Shown here piece after piece: positions 18,225 through 28,317 of a DNA stretch of 64,000 nt. Below the pieces are notes generated by a model. The model was not told where the DNA came from. It saw only the letters and a program-made list of their open reading frames with translations, and made no database searches. Made by a program: the position numbers and the translations under genes. The stretch comes from Olivibacter jilunii (lineage in GTDB: Bacteria; Bacteroidota; Bacteroidia; Sphingobacteriales; Sphingobacteriaceae): contig NZ_LR027849.1 of NCBI RefSeq assembly GCF_900607235.1, forward strand, positions 248,001 to 312,000, given 5' to 3'. Numbering within the stretch: position 1 is the stretch's first letter; every line of letters begins with the position of its first letter.

Positions 18225-18944
18225 TTATCTCACTCGATTTGCGGCGGCCTCATCTACGAACCAGTAAACCTCACCCTGAGCCGGCCTAATCAACTGCGAT
18301 GGATACTGGCTTGGATTGGGTTCCCCGTGTAAGACTTCATAAAGTGCTTTTGCTTTACCTTTTCCGTAAGTAATAAAAGCAATAACTTTCGCTTGATTAA
18401 TAAGAGGGGCTGTTAATGTAATGCGATACATCTGTTGCGGTTCCAAGTAGTAGGCCTCGACCCATTTTTTTTTCTCTTTTAAAACGGCCGTGTTCGGAAA
18501 TAAAGAAGCCGTATGCCCATCTTCTCCCATGCCCAATAATATCAGGTCAAATTGTGGATTCGTACCAAAATGCGTTTGTAATAGTTGTTCATATTCCAAT
18601 GCATAAACCTCCGGTGTAGTATTTGCCTTCCACATCGGGAAAATTTGATTTTTTGGAATGGGAACATGGTCTAACAGCGTTTCAAATGCCATTTTTGCAT
18701 TGCTCTTGTCGTCGGTTAACGGTACCCACCGCTCATCTCCCCAGAAAACAAATACTTTCGTCCAATCGATTTGTTCTACATAGGGCTGTTCAGCAAGTAA
18801 GTGATAGAGCTGAATAGGAGAGCTCCCTCCCGTTAGCGCTACGGAAAACCGACCGCTCGACTCGATTGCATGTTGGGCGATTTGTACAAAATGCTCAGCC
18901 GCACTTTTGCTCAGTGTATCAATATCTTTGAAAACGTTAATCAT
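18225..18944 (-). CDS. pgl: 6-phosphogluconolactonase
   Basis: The start at MINVFKD lies 10 nt after the zwf stop; longer readings run back into zwf and add residues foreign to the family. The 239-aa protein is of the NagB/DevB type: VALTGGSSPIQLYHLL, VFVFWGDERWVPLTDDKSNAKM and LILLGMGEDGHTASLFP hold the substrate-binding and catalytic residues. It hydrolyses 6-phosphogluconolactone made by the glucose-6-phosphate dehydrogenase next door. The compact spacing zwf-pgl supports co-translation. Confidence 0.93.
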   Translation of the reverse strand: MINVFKDIDTLSKSAAEHFVQIAQHAIESSGRFSVALTGGSSPIQLYHLLAEQPYVEQIDWTKVFVFWGDERWVPLTDDKSNAKMAFETLLDHVPIPKNQIFPMWKANTTPEVYALEYEQLLQTHFGTNPQFDLILLGMGEDGHTASLFPNTAVLKEKKKWVEAYYLEPQQMYRITLTAPLINQAKVIAFITYGKGKAKALYEVLHGEPNPSQYPSQLIRPAQGEVYWFVDEAAANRVR

Positions 18945-18954
18945 CTTGAAATTT

Positions 18955-20469
18955 TTAGTGGTGTTCTTTCGGGTGGAGGTTTGTTGCCCATACATGCCCA
19001 TCGCGGGCAATTAATGCCTCGGCATTTTCGGGTCCCCAAGTACCGGCCGCGTAATTTGGAAAATCAAGCGATTCTCTGGATTCCCAAGTGTCCAATATTG
19101 GCATAATTACATCCCATGCTTCTTCTACCTGATCGGATCGCATAAACAACGTTGTGTCCCCGCGCATAGCGTCCAAAAGCAAGGTTTCATAAGCTTCGGG
19201 TGTTTGGGTTGAGCAGGTGTCGTAGTCGAATATCATTTCTGCCGGGTTAAGGTTCATTTCTAATCCGGTCTTTTTAGCCATGAAACGCAGGCGGATATCC
19301 ATCTGAGGTTGTATGTTAATTGTCAGTCGATTAGGCATAAGGCTATCCGATTGACTTTCAGGGAAAGTGGAGTGTGGAACGGGCCGGAATTGTATGGTGA
19401 TGGAAGACGTTTTTTCTTGCATCCTTTTACCCGTTCGTAAATAAAATGGCACTCCTTGCCAACGCCAATTATCTAGGTAAAATTTAATGGCGACGTAAGT
19501 CTCTGTGTTAGATTTTGGAGACACCTCCGGCTCTTCCCGATACCCCGGAACTTTTTTTCCTTGTATCCACCCCGCATCGTATTGACCTCGAACGGCGTAA
19601 CGATGTACATCCTCCGGTTTAATTCGTCTGACAGCTCTTAGCACATCTACTTTTCGATTTCTTATTTCTTCTGCTTGAAACGAAACCGGCGCTTCCATAG
19701 CCACCATACAAAGAATTTGGAGTAAGTGATTTTGGATCATATCACGTAAAGCACCGGAACCCTCATAATACCCCCCACGCTCTTCGACACCTACCTGTTC
19801 AGCTACCGTGATCTGTACGGAATCAATATAATTTCGATTCCACAGGGGTTCAAATAACGCATTCGCAAAGCGAAAAGCCAAAATATTCTGTACGGTTTCT
19901 TTACCAAGATAGTGATCAATTCGATAGATTTGTTCTTCCTGAAACGTACGTGTTAATAAATTATTTAACTCAATCGCGGTTTCTTTGTTATGACCAAATG
20001 GTTTCTCTATAATAATCCGATCGGAAACGGGTTCTGATGCCAGTTTGCTGTCATGTAGGTTGACGGTTACCGCTTCAATAAATTGAGGCGCTACCGACAA
20101 GTAAAATAGGCGGTTGGCTCGCATGCCCCACTCAGCATCAATTTTATCTAGCTTTTCGGCCAATACGGAATAATCACCGGTATTGTTGATATTTGATTTA
20201 AAATAGGAGACATTTTTTTTAAAGCTAGCCCATTGTGCTTCATCCGGTTTGCCTTTTCGTGAAAATTCGATCAGCCCTTCATGCAAATGATTATTATATT
20301 GTTCATCATCTAACTCGGTCCTTCCCAATCCGATAATGGCGAACTTTTCAGGCATCCAACCGTCTAAATATAAATTATAGAATGCGGGAATTAATTTTCT
20401 TTTAGCTAAATCGCCGGTTCCTCCAAAAATTACGATAATGGTAGGAGTTGCCTTTTTACCTGTTTTCAT
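18955..20469 (-). CDS. zwf: Glucose-6-phosphate 1-dehydrogenase
   Basis: A 504-aa full-length enzyme. The Rossmann nucleotide site is [21 protein letters not shown], and the substrate/active-site block is [14 protein letters not shown] with the catalytic His. RIIIEKPFG is the conserved Pro/Lys segment. It oxidises glucose 6-phosphate, usually with NADP, as the entry step of the oxidative pentose phosphate route. It lies 106 nt after gnd, a larger gap than elsewhere in the cluster, so a local promoter is possible. Coenzyme choice cannot be decided here. Confidence 0.95.
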   Translation of the reverse strand: MKTGKKATPTIIVIFGGTGDLAKRKLIPAFYNLYLDGWMPEKFAIIGLGRTELDDEQYNNHLHEGLIEFSRKGKPDEAQWASFKKNVSYFKSNINNTGDYSVLAEKLDKIDAEWGMRANRLFYLSVAPQFIEAVTVNLHDSKLASEPVSDRIIIEKPFGHNKETAIELNNLLTRTFQEEQIYRIDHYLGKETVQNILAFRFANALFEPLWNRNYIDSVQITVAEQVGVEERGGYYEGSGALRDMIQNHLLQILCMVAMEAPVSFQAEEIRNRKVDVLRAVRRIKPEDVHRYAVRGQYDAGWIQGKKVPGYREEPEVSPKSNTETYVAIKFYLDNWRWQGVPFYLRTGKRMQEKTSSITIQFRPVPHSTFPESQSDSLMPNRLTINIQPQMDIRLRFMAKKTGLEMNLNPAEMIFDYDTCSTQTPEAYETLLLDAMRGDTTLFMRSDQVEEAWDVIMPILDTWESRESLDFPNYAAGTWGPENAEALIARDGHVWATNLHPKEHH

Positions 20470-20575
20470 GTTCTTGTTCTTTTCTTTTTTGTTTTCTGTC
20501 GAACTAGTAATTATGGCAGATCTCTTTTAGATGGTTTAAAACATATAAAAAATGGATACTGCTATAATTAACCTC

Positions 20576-21991
20576 TTAGTCCCATTGTGTATGAAATGTA
20601 CCTGGCTTGTCGGTGCGTTCGTAAAGATGAGCACCAAAGTAGTCGCGTTGCGCCTGAATCAGATTCGTCGGAAGCGTAGCGCTTCTGTAAGCATCGAAAT
20701 AGGCTAAAGACGACATAAAAGCCGGAACCGGAATGCCTTTGTCAACTGCTTCCTTCACAATCGCTCGTAAATCAGCCTGTCTATCTACTAGTTTACGACC
20801 GATTTCTTTGTCTAACAAAATATTAGGTAGCGAAGCCGTACGTTTGTAAGCTTGACGAAAATCTTCTAGACACAGGGCCCTAATAATACAACCGCCGCGC
20901 CATATTTTGGCAACCTCTTCTAGGTTTAAACCATAATCATATGTTTTGGAGGCTACATGGAGTTGCGCCAGGCCTTGTGCATAAATGGTAATCATAGCAA
21001 AATAAAATGCATTCTTTACTTTTTCTTGCAGGGCCGACTTTTCATTGGCGTCAATAGAGCCAACCGTATAATCCCAGGTAAGTTGCTCGGCCGCCTGTAT
21101 ACGTTCTTCTTTATAAATGGATATGTCACGCATATTCACAGCCACGTCGATGGATGGGATGGGGACTTGTAGATCCATCGCATTTTGTGAGGTCCATTTT
21201 CCTGTACCTTTGGCGCGTGCACGATCGGAGATCAGATTAATCAATCGCTGGCCGGTTTCATCATCATATTTTTTCAAGACTTCACCTGTTATCTCAATTA
21301 AGAATGACTGAAGTTCGCCTTGATTCCATTCTTCGAAAGTCTGCTGGAGGGTTTCATCATCAAAAGCGTATCCTCTTTTTAGTAAATCGTACGTTTCGGC
21401 AATGAGCTGCATGATGCCGTATTCTATACCATTATGCACCATTTTAACATAATTACCTGCCGAACCATTGCCGAGATAAGCCACACAAGGTTCGCCATCT
21501 ACTTTAGCGGCAATTGCTTCGAATATTGGGCGAAGACGCTCGTAGGCTTTTTTATCGCCACCCGGCATCATACTAGGACCGAAACGCGCACCTTTTTCGC
21601 CACCGGAAATTCCCATACCGAAGAAATGTATTTTTTTTTCTGCAAGGCTGGCAACCCGCCTGTCCGTATCCGGAAAATAGGTGTTTCCGCCATCGATGAC
21701 GATGTCGCCTTCTTCGAGATAGGGAAGAAGCGTTTCAATCGCGGCGTCTACCGGATTGCCCGCAGGAACAAGTAGCATAATAGCACGCGGACGTTTAATG
21801 AGTTTAACAAATTCCTCAGGAGCGGTAGTGCCTTTTACACGCTGCCCTGTATCCGCTTCGCTTTCCAATGAATTGGCTTTTGCCGCATCTAAGTCTAACC
21901 CCGCCACGGCAAATTGATGGTCAGCCATATTGAGTAGTAGGTTTCTGCCCATAACACCTAGGCCTACAATGCCAAAATCGAATGATTCCAT
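20576..21991 (-). CDS. gnd: 6-phosphogluconate dehydrogenase, decarboxylating
   Basis: A 471-aa enzyme of the long (dimeric) type. GIVGLGVMGRNLLLNMADH is the coenzyme site, GISGGEKGARFGPSMMPGG and GNYVKMVHNGIEYG carry the substrate and catalytic Lys/Asn residues, and GGCIIRALCLEDF lies in the helical C-terminal domain. It converts 6-phosphogluconate to ribulose 5-phosphate, CO2 and NAD(P)H. It lies between rpiB (43 nt upstream) and zwf, so this cluster covers glucose 6-phosphate to ribose 5-phosphate entirely. Confidence 0.95.
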   Translation of the reverse strand: MESFDFGIVGLGVMGRNLLLNMADHQFAVAGLDLDAAKANSLESEADTGQRVKGTTAPEEFVKLIKRPRAIMLLVPAGNPVDAAIETLLPYLEEGDIVIDGGNTYFPDTDRRVASLAEKKIHFFGMGISGGEKGARFGPSMMPGGDKKAYERLRPIFEAIAAKVDGEPCVAYLGNGSAGNYVKMVHNGIEYGIMQLIAETYDLLKRGYAFDDETLQQTFEEWNQGELQSFLIEITGEVLKKYDDETGQRLINLISDRARAKGTGKWTSQNAMDLQVPIPSIDVAVNMRDISIYKEERIQAAEQLTWDYTVGSIDANEKSALQEKVKNAFYFAMITIYAQGLAQLHVASKTYDYGLNLEEVAKIWRGGCIIRALCLEDFRQAYKRTASLPNILLDKEIGRKLVDRQADLRAIVKEAVDKGIPVPAFMSSLAYFDAYRSATLPTNLIQAQRDYFGAHLYERTDKPGTFHTQWD

Positions 21992-22034
21992 ATAGTATAA
22001 TTTTATTATTGAGTCTTCTGAATCTGTTTTTGTG

Positions 22035-22505
22035 CTAATCTATATTTTTAAACGTTGCAAACTGTTGTTCTAATGCAATTATTTTATCAAGGCGACGTTG
22101 GAAGCGTTCCTCTCCAATATACCGGGCCTTTAAAAAAGTTTCTACCAGTTCCCATATCAGTTGGGGCCCGATTACTCTTCCCCCTAGACAGAGCAGGTTC
22201 ATATCATCATGTTCTACACCTTGGTGTGCAGAATAAGTCTCGGTTACAAGCGCCGCTCGCACCCCGGGAATTTTATTGGCAGCAACCGATACACCTACGC
22301 CGCTTCCGCAGATGGCAATACCTCTTGTTACCTCGCCCTTTGCCAAAGCGAGGCCCAACGGCTTAATAACATCCGGATAATCATCTGTGGCATTGTAACT
22401 AGTAGCACCATAATCGGTCACATCAAAACCTTTTTCACTTAGTTGTTTAAGCAGTTGCTGCTTCTGCTCGAAGCCCGCATGATCTGCAGCTAGACCTATT
22501 TTCAT
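22035..22505 (-). CDS. rpiB: Ribose-5-phosphate isomerase B
   Basis: The start is set at MKIGLAADHAG, the conserved N-terminus; an earlier Met (22541) adds 12 residues with no counterpart in the family. The 156-aa protein carries the RpiB/LacAB signature GIAICGSGVGVSVAANK and HDDMNLLCLGGRVIG; the residue usually acting as catalytic Cys is in the ICGSG loop. It interconverts ribulose 5-phosphate and ribose 5-phosphate. As first gene of the minus-strand cluster it links the oxidative branch with nucleotide synthesis. Confidence 0.92.
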   Translation of the reverse strand: MKIGLAADHAGFEQKQQLLKQLSEKGFDVTDYGATSYNATDDYPDVIKPLGLALAKGEVTRGIAICGSGVGVSVAANKIPGVRAALVTETYSAHQGVEHDDMNLLCLGGRVIGPQLIWELVETFLKARYIGEERFQRRLDKIIALEQQFATFKNID

Positions 22506-22776
22506 TTTCAAGTAATTTATTGTTAAGTCATTAATGAGCATACTTGTTTTGTTTCACTTATCGTTTCAAGCGATTGAGCCCTTCCTCAGCTAAATTCCAA
22601 CTAATATTCAATAATTCTGTATTTTTTAAGCAATTTTTACGATTAAAAATTCAATGGCGCCGCGTCGAATGACTGAACGATGAGGCACACGATTGTATAT
22701 GAGCGGTAAATTCTCTAAGTTTGTTAACAAGAGAACAAGGCTTTTAGCTTTAATTAGAATGACTTAAATAAATAAT

Positions 22777-23541
22777 ATGTCAATAAGTAAAGAATCAGAA
22801 TTGGTTGGAATGATGAAAATAGGCAAGATCGTAGCAACGACATTGAAGGCAATGCAGACCTATGCTAAGCCTGGGATGACGACGAAGGAATTAGATGACT
22901 TTGGCGCTGAGATCTTGCAAACATACGGTGCAAGGTCAGCTCCGGCACTGAGCTATGGTTTCCCTGGGTGCACCTGTATTAGTGTCAACAACGAAGTCGC
23001 TCATGGTATCCCTTCTGCGGAACGCGTACTTCAGGAAGGGGATTTAGTGAACATTGATGTATCGGCTGAATTGAATGGGTTTTGGGCAGACAATGGAAGC
23101 TCTTTTATATTGGGAAAGGATATTCATAAAAAAATGCATTTGATACATACTTCCAAGCGTATTCTGCAAATGGCAATTAATCGTATTAGAGGTGGTGTCC
23201 GGATTGCTGATATTGGCGAAGTAATGGAGAGAGAGGCAAAGAAGGAGGGTTATAAAGTTATAAAGAATTTAGCTGGACATGGCATCGGGAAGAGCCTACA
23301 CGAAGAACCGGATAATATCCTAAACTATAAAGATCGCTTTGATAGAAGAAGATTTAAGAAAAATTCGGTGGTAGCCATCGAAACTTTTATAGCTACTGAT
23401 TCTACCCTCGCCGTTGAACAGCCGGACGGATGGACTTTAGTTGGCAATAAAGGTGGCTATGCCGTACAACATGAACATACCATTGTCGTTACAGATGGAA
23501 AACCATTGATTCTAACAGCCGAAAATGGTGTTTGGGATTAA
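22777..23541 (+). CDS. map: Methionine aminopeptidase, type I
   Basis: A 254-aa pita-bread peptidase. The five metal ligands are visible in order: Asp in NIDVSAELNG, Asp in WADNGSSF, His in GHGIGKSLHEEP, Glu in VAIETFIA and Glu in VQHEHTIVV. It removes the N-terminal Met of new proteins in the cytoplasm. It stands apart from ribosomal operons, unlike the usual map beside secY or adk in this phylum, so it may be a second copy. It lies 33 nt upstream of the large helicase gene on the same strand and may share a transcript with it. Confidence 0.92.
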   Translation: MSISKESELVGMMKIGKIVATTLKAMQTYAKPGMTTKELDDFGAEILQTYGARSAPALSYGFPGCTCISVNNEVAHGIPSAERVLQEGDLVNIDVSAELNGFWADNGSSFILGKDIHKKMHLIHTSKRILQMAINRIRGGVRIADIGEVMEREAKKEGYKVIKNLAGHGIGKSLHEEPDNILNYKDRFDRRRFKKNSVVAIETFIATDSTLAVEQPDGWTLVGNKGGYAVQHEHTIVVTDGKPLILTAENGVWD

Positions 23542-23574
23542 TCGCCTTATCCCACGTCTGAAATAAAAGATGTT

Positions 23575-26500
23575 ATGAATGAAATTGTCTTAGCCCGCCT
23601 CGAATCTGCCCGTAAAGAACTTTTAGATTTAGGATTACGCAACCCGTTACTAAACTATCGGGTGTCGAAAAGTAGGGGTTTACATATTATTCACGAAAAA
23701 AGTACCGCTATATATGAAGTGTTAGTAAGGCAAGGAAAAGCCTTGAGCTTTATTGGCCTATCCGAAAAGGAAGCCCGAAATAATGGTTTGTCTCTACCGG
23801 CTGAATTACATGCGGAAGTACCGGAAAATGCCTACTTAGATACAAAACTGCAAACAGACGAACTGGTTAGTCGCTTACAAACTAAATTATTAAATACTTT
23901 TTATTACGCTCGTACCTGTATCGAGGAACAGGGTGTAAACACGCTTTATCTAGCACTCGGTATGCTTCATTGGACCGAAAGTAATCAATCCGATGAAGTT
24001 CGTCATGCTCCCTTGGTTTTAATACCCGTATCACTCGAGCGATCCAGTGCCCAAGAACGTTTTCGATTACGGTATTCAGGAGGTGAGGTTGGTGCAAATT
24101 TATCGTTACAGGCGAAAATGCTGTCTGATTTTCATGTTGTAATTCCGGATATGGGGGATATCGAAGACTTTGGTATGGATGCCTATTTCGATGTCGTTGA
24201 AAAATCTATTCGCAGTCAGGCCAATTGGAAGATAGATCGAGACCATATTGAGCTTGCATTTTTCTCATTTGGGAAATTTATGATCTACCATGATCTCGAC
24301 AGCGATCCATGGCCATCGGGAAATAAGCCCGCGAACCAACCGCTTTTACAGGCACTGTTTACGGATGGTTTTAAGGAGTCTGCGCCGACAGCCAATGAGG
24401 AACATGACTTGGATAAGTATCCGGAAGCGGCCAAGATTTTTCATGTGATGGATGCTGATAGCTCGCAATTGCTCGCCCTGCTTGCTGTTAATGAAGGAAA
24501 GAATATGATAATTCAGGGGCCTCCCGGAACCGGTAAATCGCAAACCATCACCAATATGATCGCTAATGCAATCGGACAGGGTAAGAAGGTCTTGTTTGTA
24601 GCGGAGAAGCTAGCAGCTTTGGAAGTGGTGAAGAGGAGATTGGATATGATCAATCTCGGTGATGCCTGTATTGAGTTGCATAGTCATAAAAGCAATAAAA
24701 AAGAGCTACATGAGGAGTTGCGGCGTACAATGGATTTAGGACGACCTGCTCTTGCCCACTTAGAGCGAGAGGTCAGCCTGCTCAGCGAATATAAAGATGA
24801 GCTCAACGCATACTGTCAAGCTATTAATACCTTTGTTGAAAAGAGTGAGTTGACGCCGCACAAAGTTATTGGGCATCTAATGGCTATACAGGATGCCATC
24901 GGTAACCTCAAGTTGCCGAAAATACCATTGGATGATTTGCAAAGTTGGGATGCGGAACGCATGCGAAAGGCCGAAGCCTTTGCTGAACGCGTTCAGGCAA
25001 GTTTGCGGGAGATTGGTATACCGGCGGAATTACTGTTTTGGGGCAGTGGCCTAGAGGTTTTGTTACCACATGAACATGACGAAATCCGCGCGTTGCTGCA
25101 GGGAAGTAAGAAAGCGAGTGAAGATCTCCTGTATCAAGGGCAGCGCTTAGGTGAAGATATGAAGGTCCTAAGAGCTCCAAAAAATACGGATGACATCCGT
25201 TTGCTCATTGCTCTTTTTGATATTGTAGGTAAAGCGCCCCAATTGGACAATGTAGACGTATTATCAAAAAAATGGATCACCGAGCAGGAAGACATCCGCG
25301 AATTTATAGAGGCCGGCGAAAGGCTATCAGCAATTTATCGACAATATGAGTCGGTATTATTACCTGAAGCTTGGGAGCAAGAAGTTTTAGCGATCAGACA
25401 GTGTTTGATGAGCCATGGAAGGAAATGGTATCGCTTTTTGATCAGTGACTACAGAAAAAGTACGAAACAGCTTGCTGTAATCTGTCGGACAACACTTCCC
25501 GACGACATAAACACACGATTAAATTACGTCAATGCGATACTGGAAGTAAAACGCTTAAGAAAGAGTTTATTGGAATATCAGGACTTAGCAGAGAAGCTTT
25601 TTGGAACAACTTGGAAACGAGAGAAATCAGATTTCGTTACCATGACACGCATTGCTGCTTTTTTATCACAAGTACATCAAGACGTGTTAGAAGAAAAGTA
25701 CCCTGCTTGTTTGCTTTCTTATTTAAATCGCTACAATGAACCGTCAGTTGCTCAAAATAACGTAAAGGTTCTAACAGATTTATTGGAACAGCAGCATAGA
25801 AAGTTGCGGGAGGTTTTGGAACGACTTGCCTATGATGACCAAAAAAAGTTTGAGAAGGGCTTATTGGCCGAAGATTTTTCCATTCAGTTGGATCTTTTAA
25901 ATAGATGGAATAACAACTTCGTTAAGATCAACGATGCAATTGCGTGGAATAATTTAACGCAACAAGCAGAAGAACTCGACTTGAAGCGGATTACGGTTGT
26001 TGCTCAATTTTGGCCGGAGGCAAAGGATCATCTTAAAACAGCACTACAAAAAACTTGGTACGAGTTGCTTATTGAACAGGTCATGTTCAATGAACCTGCC
26101 TTGCGAAAGTTTGAAAAAAACAGTCATGAAGAAACTTTATCGAAGTTCAAGAAGCTCGACTTGCTGAATCAACAATACCATAGGGCCTTGGTAGCCTTAA
26201 AACATTGGGAAGATATTCCAAGGCAGGAGGCCGGTGGGCAAGTAAATGTCTTACGAACCGAGTTCAATAAAAAGGCGCGGCATATGCCTATTAGGCGGCT
26301 TATGCAAGAAGCTGGACTGGCAATCCAAGCGATTAAACCCGTGTTCATGATGAGTCCGCTTTCGATTGCTAATTTTTTACCGCCGTCAAGTGTAGATTTT
26401 GATTTGGTAATTTTTGACGAGGCGAGCCAAGTGCGTCCTGTTGAAGCTATAGGAGCTATTCTGCGTGCAAAACAGTTGGTAGTAGTAGGAGACAGTAAGC

Positions 26501-28245
26501 AACTGCCACCGACAAGTTTCTTTGATACAATGAACAATGATTTGGAAGAAGAGGAGAATATTACGGCAGATGTGCAAAGTATATTGGGATTATGTGAAGG
26601 GCAGGGAGCATCCCAGTCGATGCTACGTTGGCACTATCGAAGTCGACATGAAGCACTTATCGGTTTGTCGAACCGAGAGTTCTACGAAAACAAATTAGTG
26701 GTTTTTCCGAGTCCCGGCTCAGCGTTTCATATGGGCCTAAAATATCATTATTTAGAGAATGCCTTATATGATCGAGGAAAAACCCGTACCAATCCGCTGG
26801 AGGCAGAAGCCGTGGCCGACGCGGTTATGTCGCATGCCGCAGAACATGCTCATCTTACTTTGGGCGTCGTTGCATTCAGTTCAACACAAATGCAGGCTAT
26901 CCAGCTGGCTTTGGAAATTAGGAGGCGTAAGCAGCCTGAAATGGAAGGTTTTTTTAAAAGTCACTCCAACGAGCCCTTTTTTATAAAAAACCTTGAGAAT
27001 GTTCAAGGAGATGAACGGGATGTGATTTTTATCAGTGTGGGTTATGGTCGCAGTGAAGATGACAAATTGTTGATGAATTTTGGACCGCTTAATAACGATG
27101 GGGGCGAACGGCGACTGAATGTGTTAATCACACGCGCCAAGATGAGATGTGAGGTGTTTACCAATATTACAGCGGAGGATATTGATTTAAATCGATCGAA
27201 TAAAAGAGGAATCTACACGCTCAAGCGCTTTTTACACTTTGCGCAACATGGAGATTTCTTAGCAAAGGACGAGTCCGAACTTGTAGCAAAAACTCCTTTT
27301 GAAGACCTCGTAAAAAGCAGTTTGGAAGAAAAGGGATATCATGTAAGAAAAAACGTTGGTACAGCTGGCTTTTATCTGGATTTGGCGGTGATTGACTCAA
27401 AATATCCGGATCGTTATATTCTTGGAATTCAATGTGATGGCGAGAACTACGCGAAGGCAAGATCAGCACGCGATCGGGATCGCTTGCGGGAACAGGTATT
27501 AACCAATATGGGTTGGAACCTATACCGCGTGTGGAGCGTTAGCTGGTACAGAAATCCAGCTAGAGAATTGCAGGCTTTGCTGGAAGCTATTGAAGAAGCT
27601 CAAGGAAAGTCCCTGATGGAAGATGTTTCCGAAGCCACGTATAGAGAAGAGTTTACTGACCTAATGCGTGAAGAGCTGGTTGAACCGAGTTCCGCATCTT
27701 TTGAGCTCTACGAAATCGCAGAATTACCGAAGATGTCATCGAGTCTTAACCTACATCAGCATCCTCTTGAAGAGATTGTTGAATGGGTAGAATATATAGT
27801 GAAAATTGAAGGACCGATTCACTTTGAAGAGATGGCTAGACGTATTGTAAATGCCGTTGGCGTTTCAAAATTAGGAGCACGCATGCGAGACACTTTAACG
27901 ATAGCTAGTCATTTAGCGGAAAAGAAAAGAACCATCCGGCGCGTAGGTGATTTTTTGTGGAGAGGCAAGCAAAATGAGCCGCCGGTAAGAGATCGGACTA
28001 ATTTGCCTGCAACATCAAAAAAGATTCAATATATCGCACCCGAGGAGATAGCATTTGCTGTTTTGCAAATAATTGACCGTTCCATTGCTATTGTACCGGA
28101 AGCACTCTTCCCGCTTGTTAGCAGAGCGCTGGGCTTCGGTAGATTGACAGAAGAAGTACGAAATGAAGTTGCGCGTGCAATCGAGCTACTGGTTGAGCAA
28201 GGAAAAGTAAAAAGCGAAGGCGATCTATTGAAGCTGATCTCCTAA
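23575..28245 (+). CDS. DUF4011/SF1-helicase/Vsr-like nuclease/DUF3320 protein (Hhe-type candidate defence protein)
   Basis: A 1556-aa cytoplasmic protein. Residues 1-200 are DUF4011 (ARKELLDLGLRNPLLNYR). The superfamily 1 helicase has Walker A GPPGTGKS (315-322), Walker B Asp948/Glu949 in FDEASQ, VVGDSKQLPP just after, then VQGDERDVIF and RRLNVLITRAK, with a long helical insert (about 400-900) between the halves. Residues about 1240-1340 form a Vsr/DUF559-like nuclease fold (FYLDLAVID, GIQCDG, ARDRDRLR, MGWNLYRVWS), and about 1395-1550 is DUF3320. This order matches the single-gene Hhe anti-phage system as I recall it. At the nuclease site Gln1286 stands where relatives have Glu, and NYAKA where they have YHS, so cleavage is uncertain. 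map lies upstream and ada downstream. Confidence 0.85.
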   Translation: MNEIVLARLESARKELLDLGLRNPLLNYRVSKSRGLHIIHEKSTAIYEVLVRQGKALSFIGLSEKEARNNGLSLPAELHAEVPENAYLDTKLQTDELVSRLQTKLLNTFYYARTCIEEQGVNTLYLALGMLHWTESNQSDEVRHAPLVLIPVSLERSSAQERFRLRYSGGEVGANLSLQAKMLSDFHVVIPDMGDIEDFGMDAYFDVVEKSIRSQANWKIDRDHIELAFFSFGKFMIYHDLDSDPWPSGNKPANQPLLQALFTDGFKESAPTANEEHDLDKYPEAAKIFHVMDADSSQLLALLAVNEGKNMIIQGPPGTGKSQTITNMIANAIGQGKKVLFVAEKLAALEVVKRRLDMINLGDACIELHSHKSNKKELHEELRRTMDLGRPALAHLEREVSLLSEYKDELNAYCQAINTFVEKSELTPHKVIGHLMAIQDAIGNLKLPKIPLDDLQSWDAERMRKAEAFAERVQASLREIGIPAELLFWGSGLEVLLPHEHDEIRALLQGSKKASEDLLYQGQRLGEDMKVLRAPKNTDDIRLLIALFDIVGKAPQLDNVDVLSKKWITEQEDIREFIEAGERLSAIYRQYESVLLPEAWEQEVLAIRQCLMSHGRKWYRFLISDYRKSTKQLAVICRTTLPDDINTRLNYVNAILEVKRLRKSLLEYQDLAEKLFGTTWKREKSDFVTMTRIAAFLSQVHQDVLEEKYPACLLSYLNRYNEPSVAQNNVKVLTDLLEQQHRKLREVLERLAYDDQKKFEKGLLAEDFSIQLDLLNRWNNNFVKINDAIAWNNLTQQAEELDLKRITVVAQFWPEAKDHLKTALQKTWYELLIEQVMFNEPALRKFEKNSHEETLSKFKKLDLLNQQYHRALVALKHWEDIPRQEAGGQVNVLRTEFNKKARHMPIRRLMQEAGLAIQAIKPVFMMSPLSIANFLPPSSVDFDLVIFDEASQVRPVEAIGAILRAKQLVVVGDSKQLPPTSFFDTMNNDLEEEENITADVQSILGLCEGQGASQSMLRWHYRSRHEALIGLSNREFYENKLVVFPSPGSAFHMGLKYHYLENALYDRGKTRTNPLEAEAVADAVMSHAAEHAHLTLGVVAFSSTQMQAIQLALEIRRRKQPEMEGFFKSHSNEPFFIKNLENVQGDERDVIFISVGYGRSEDDKLLMNFGPLNNDGGERRLNVLITRAKMRCEVFTNITAEDIDLNRSNKRGIYTLKRFLHFAQHGDFLAKDESELVAKTPFEDLVKSSLEEKGYHVRKNVGTAGFYLDLAVIDSKYPDRYILGIQCDGENYAKARSARDRDRLREQVLTNMGWNLYRVWSVSWYRNPARELQALLEAIEEAQGKSLMEDVSEATYREEFTDLMREELVEPSSASFELYEIAELPKMSSSLNLHQHPLEEIVEWVEYIVKIEGPIHFEEMARRIVNAVGVSKLGARMRDTLTIASHLAEKKRTIRRVGDFLWRGKQNEPPVRDRTNLPATSKKIQYIAPEEIAFAVLQIIDRSIAIVPEALFPLVSRALGFGRLTEEVRNEVARAIELLVEQGKVKSEGDLLKLIS

Positions 28246-28290
28246 AAATACTTGTTAAGTTTTCGGTTGTGCCTATGTTGTCGATTGAGC

Positions 28291-28298
28291 TATTTTTG
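28291..28298 (+). promoter_or_regulatory. Possible -7 box of the ada promoter
   Basis: TATTTTTG matches the TAnnTTTG -7 consensus and lies 19 nt before the ada start. The -33 side is poor (GTTG or TTGT at the expected distance), so this is only a candidate. Confidence 0.3.
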
Positions 28299-28317
28299 AT
28301 CTATTAAATACAGTATT

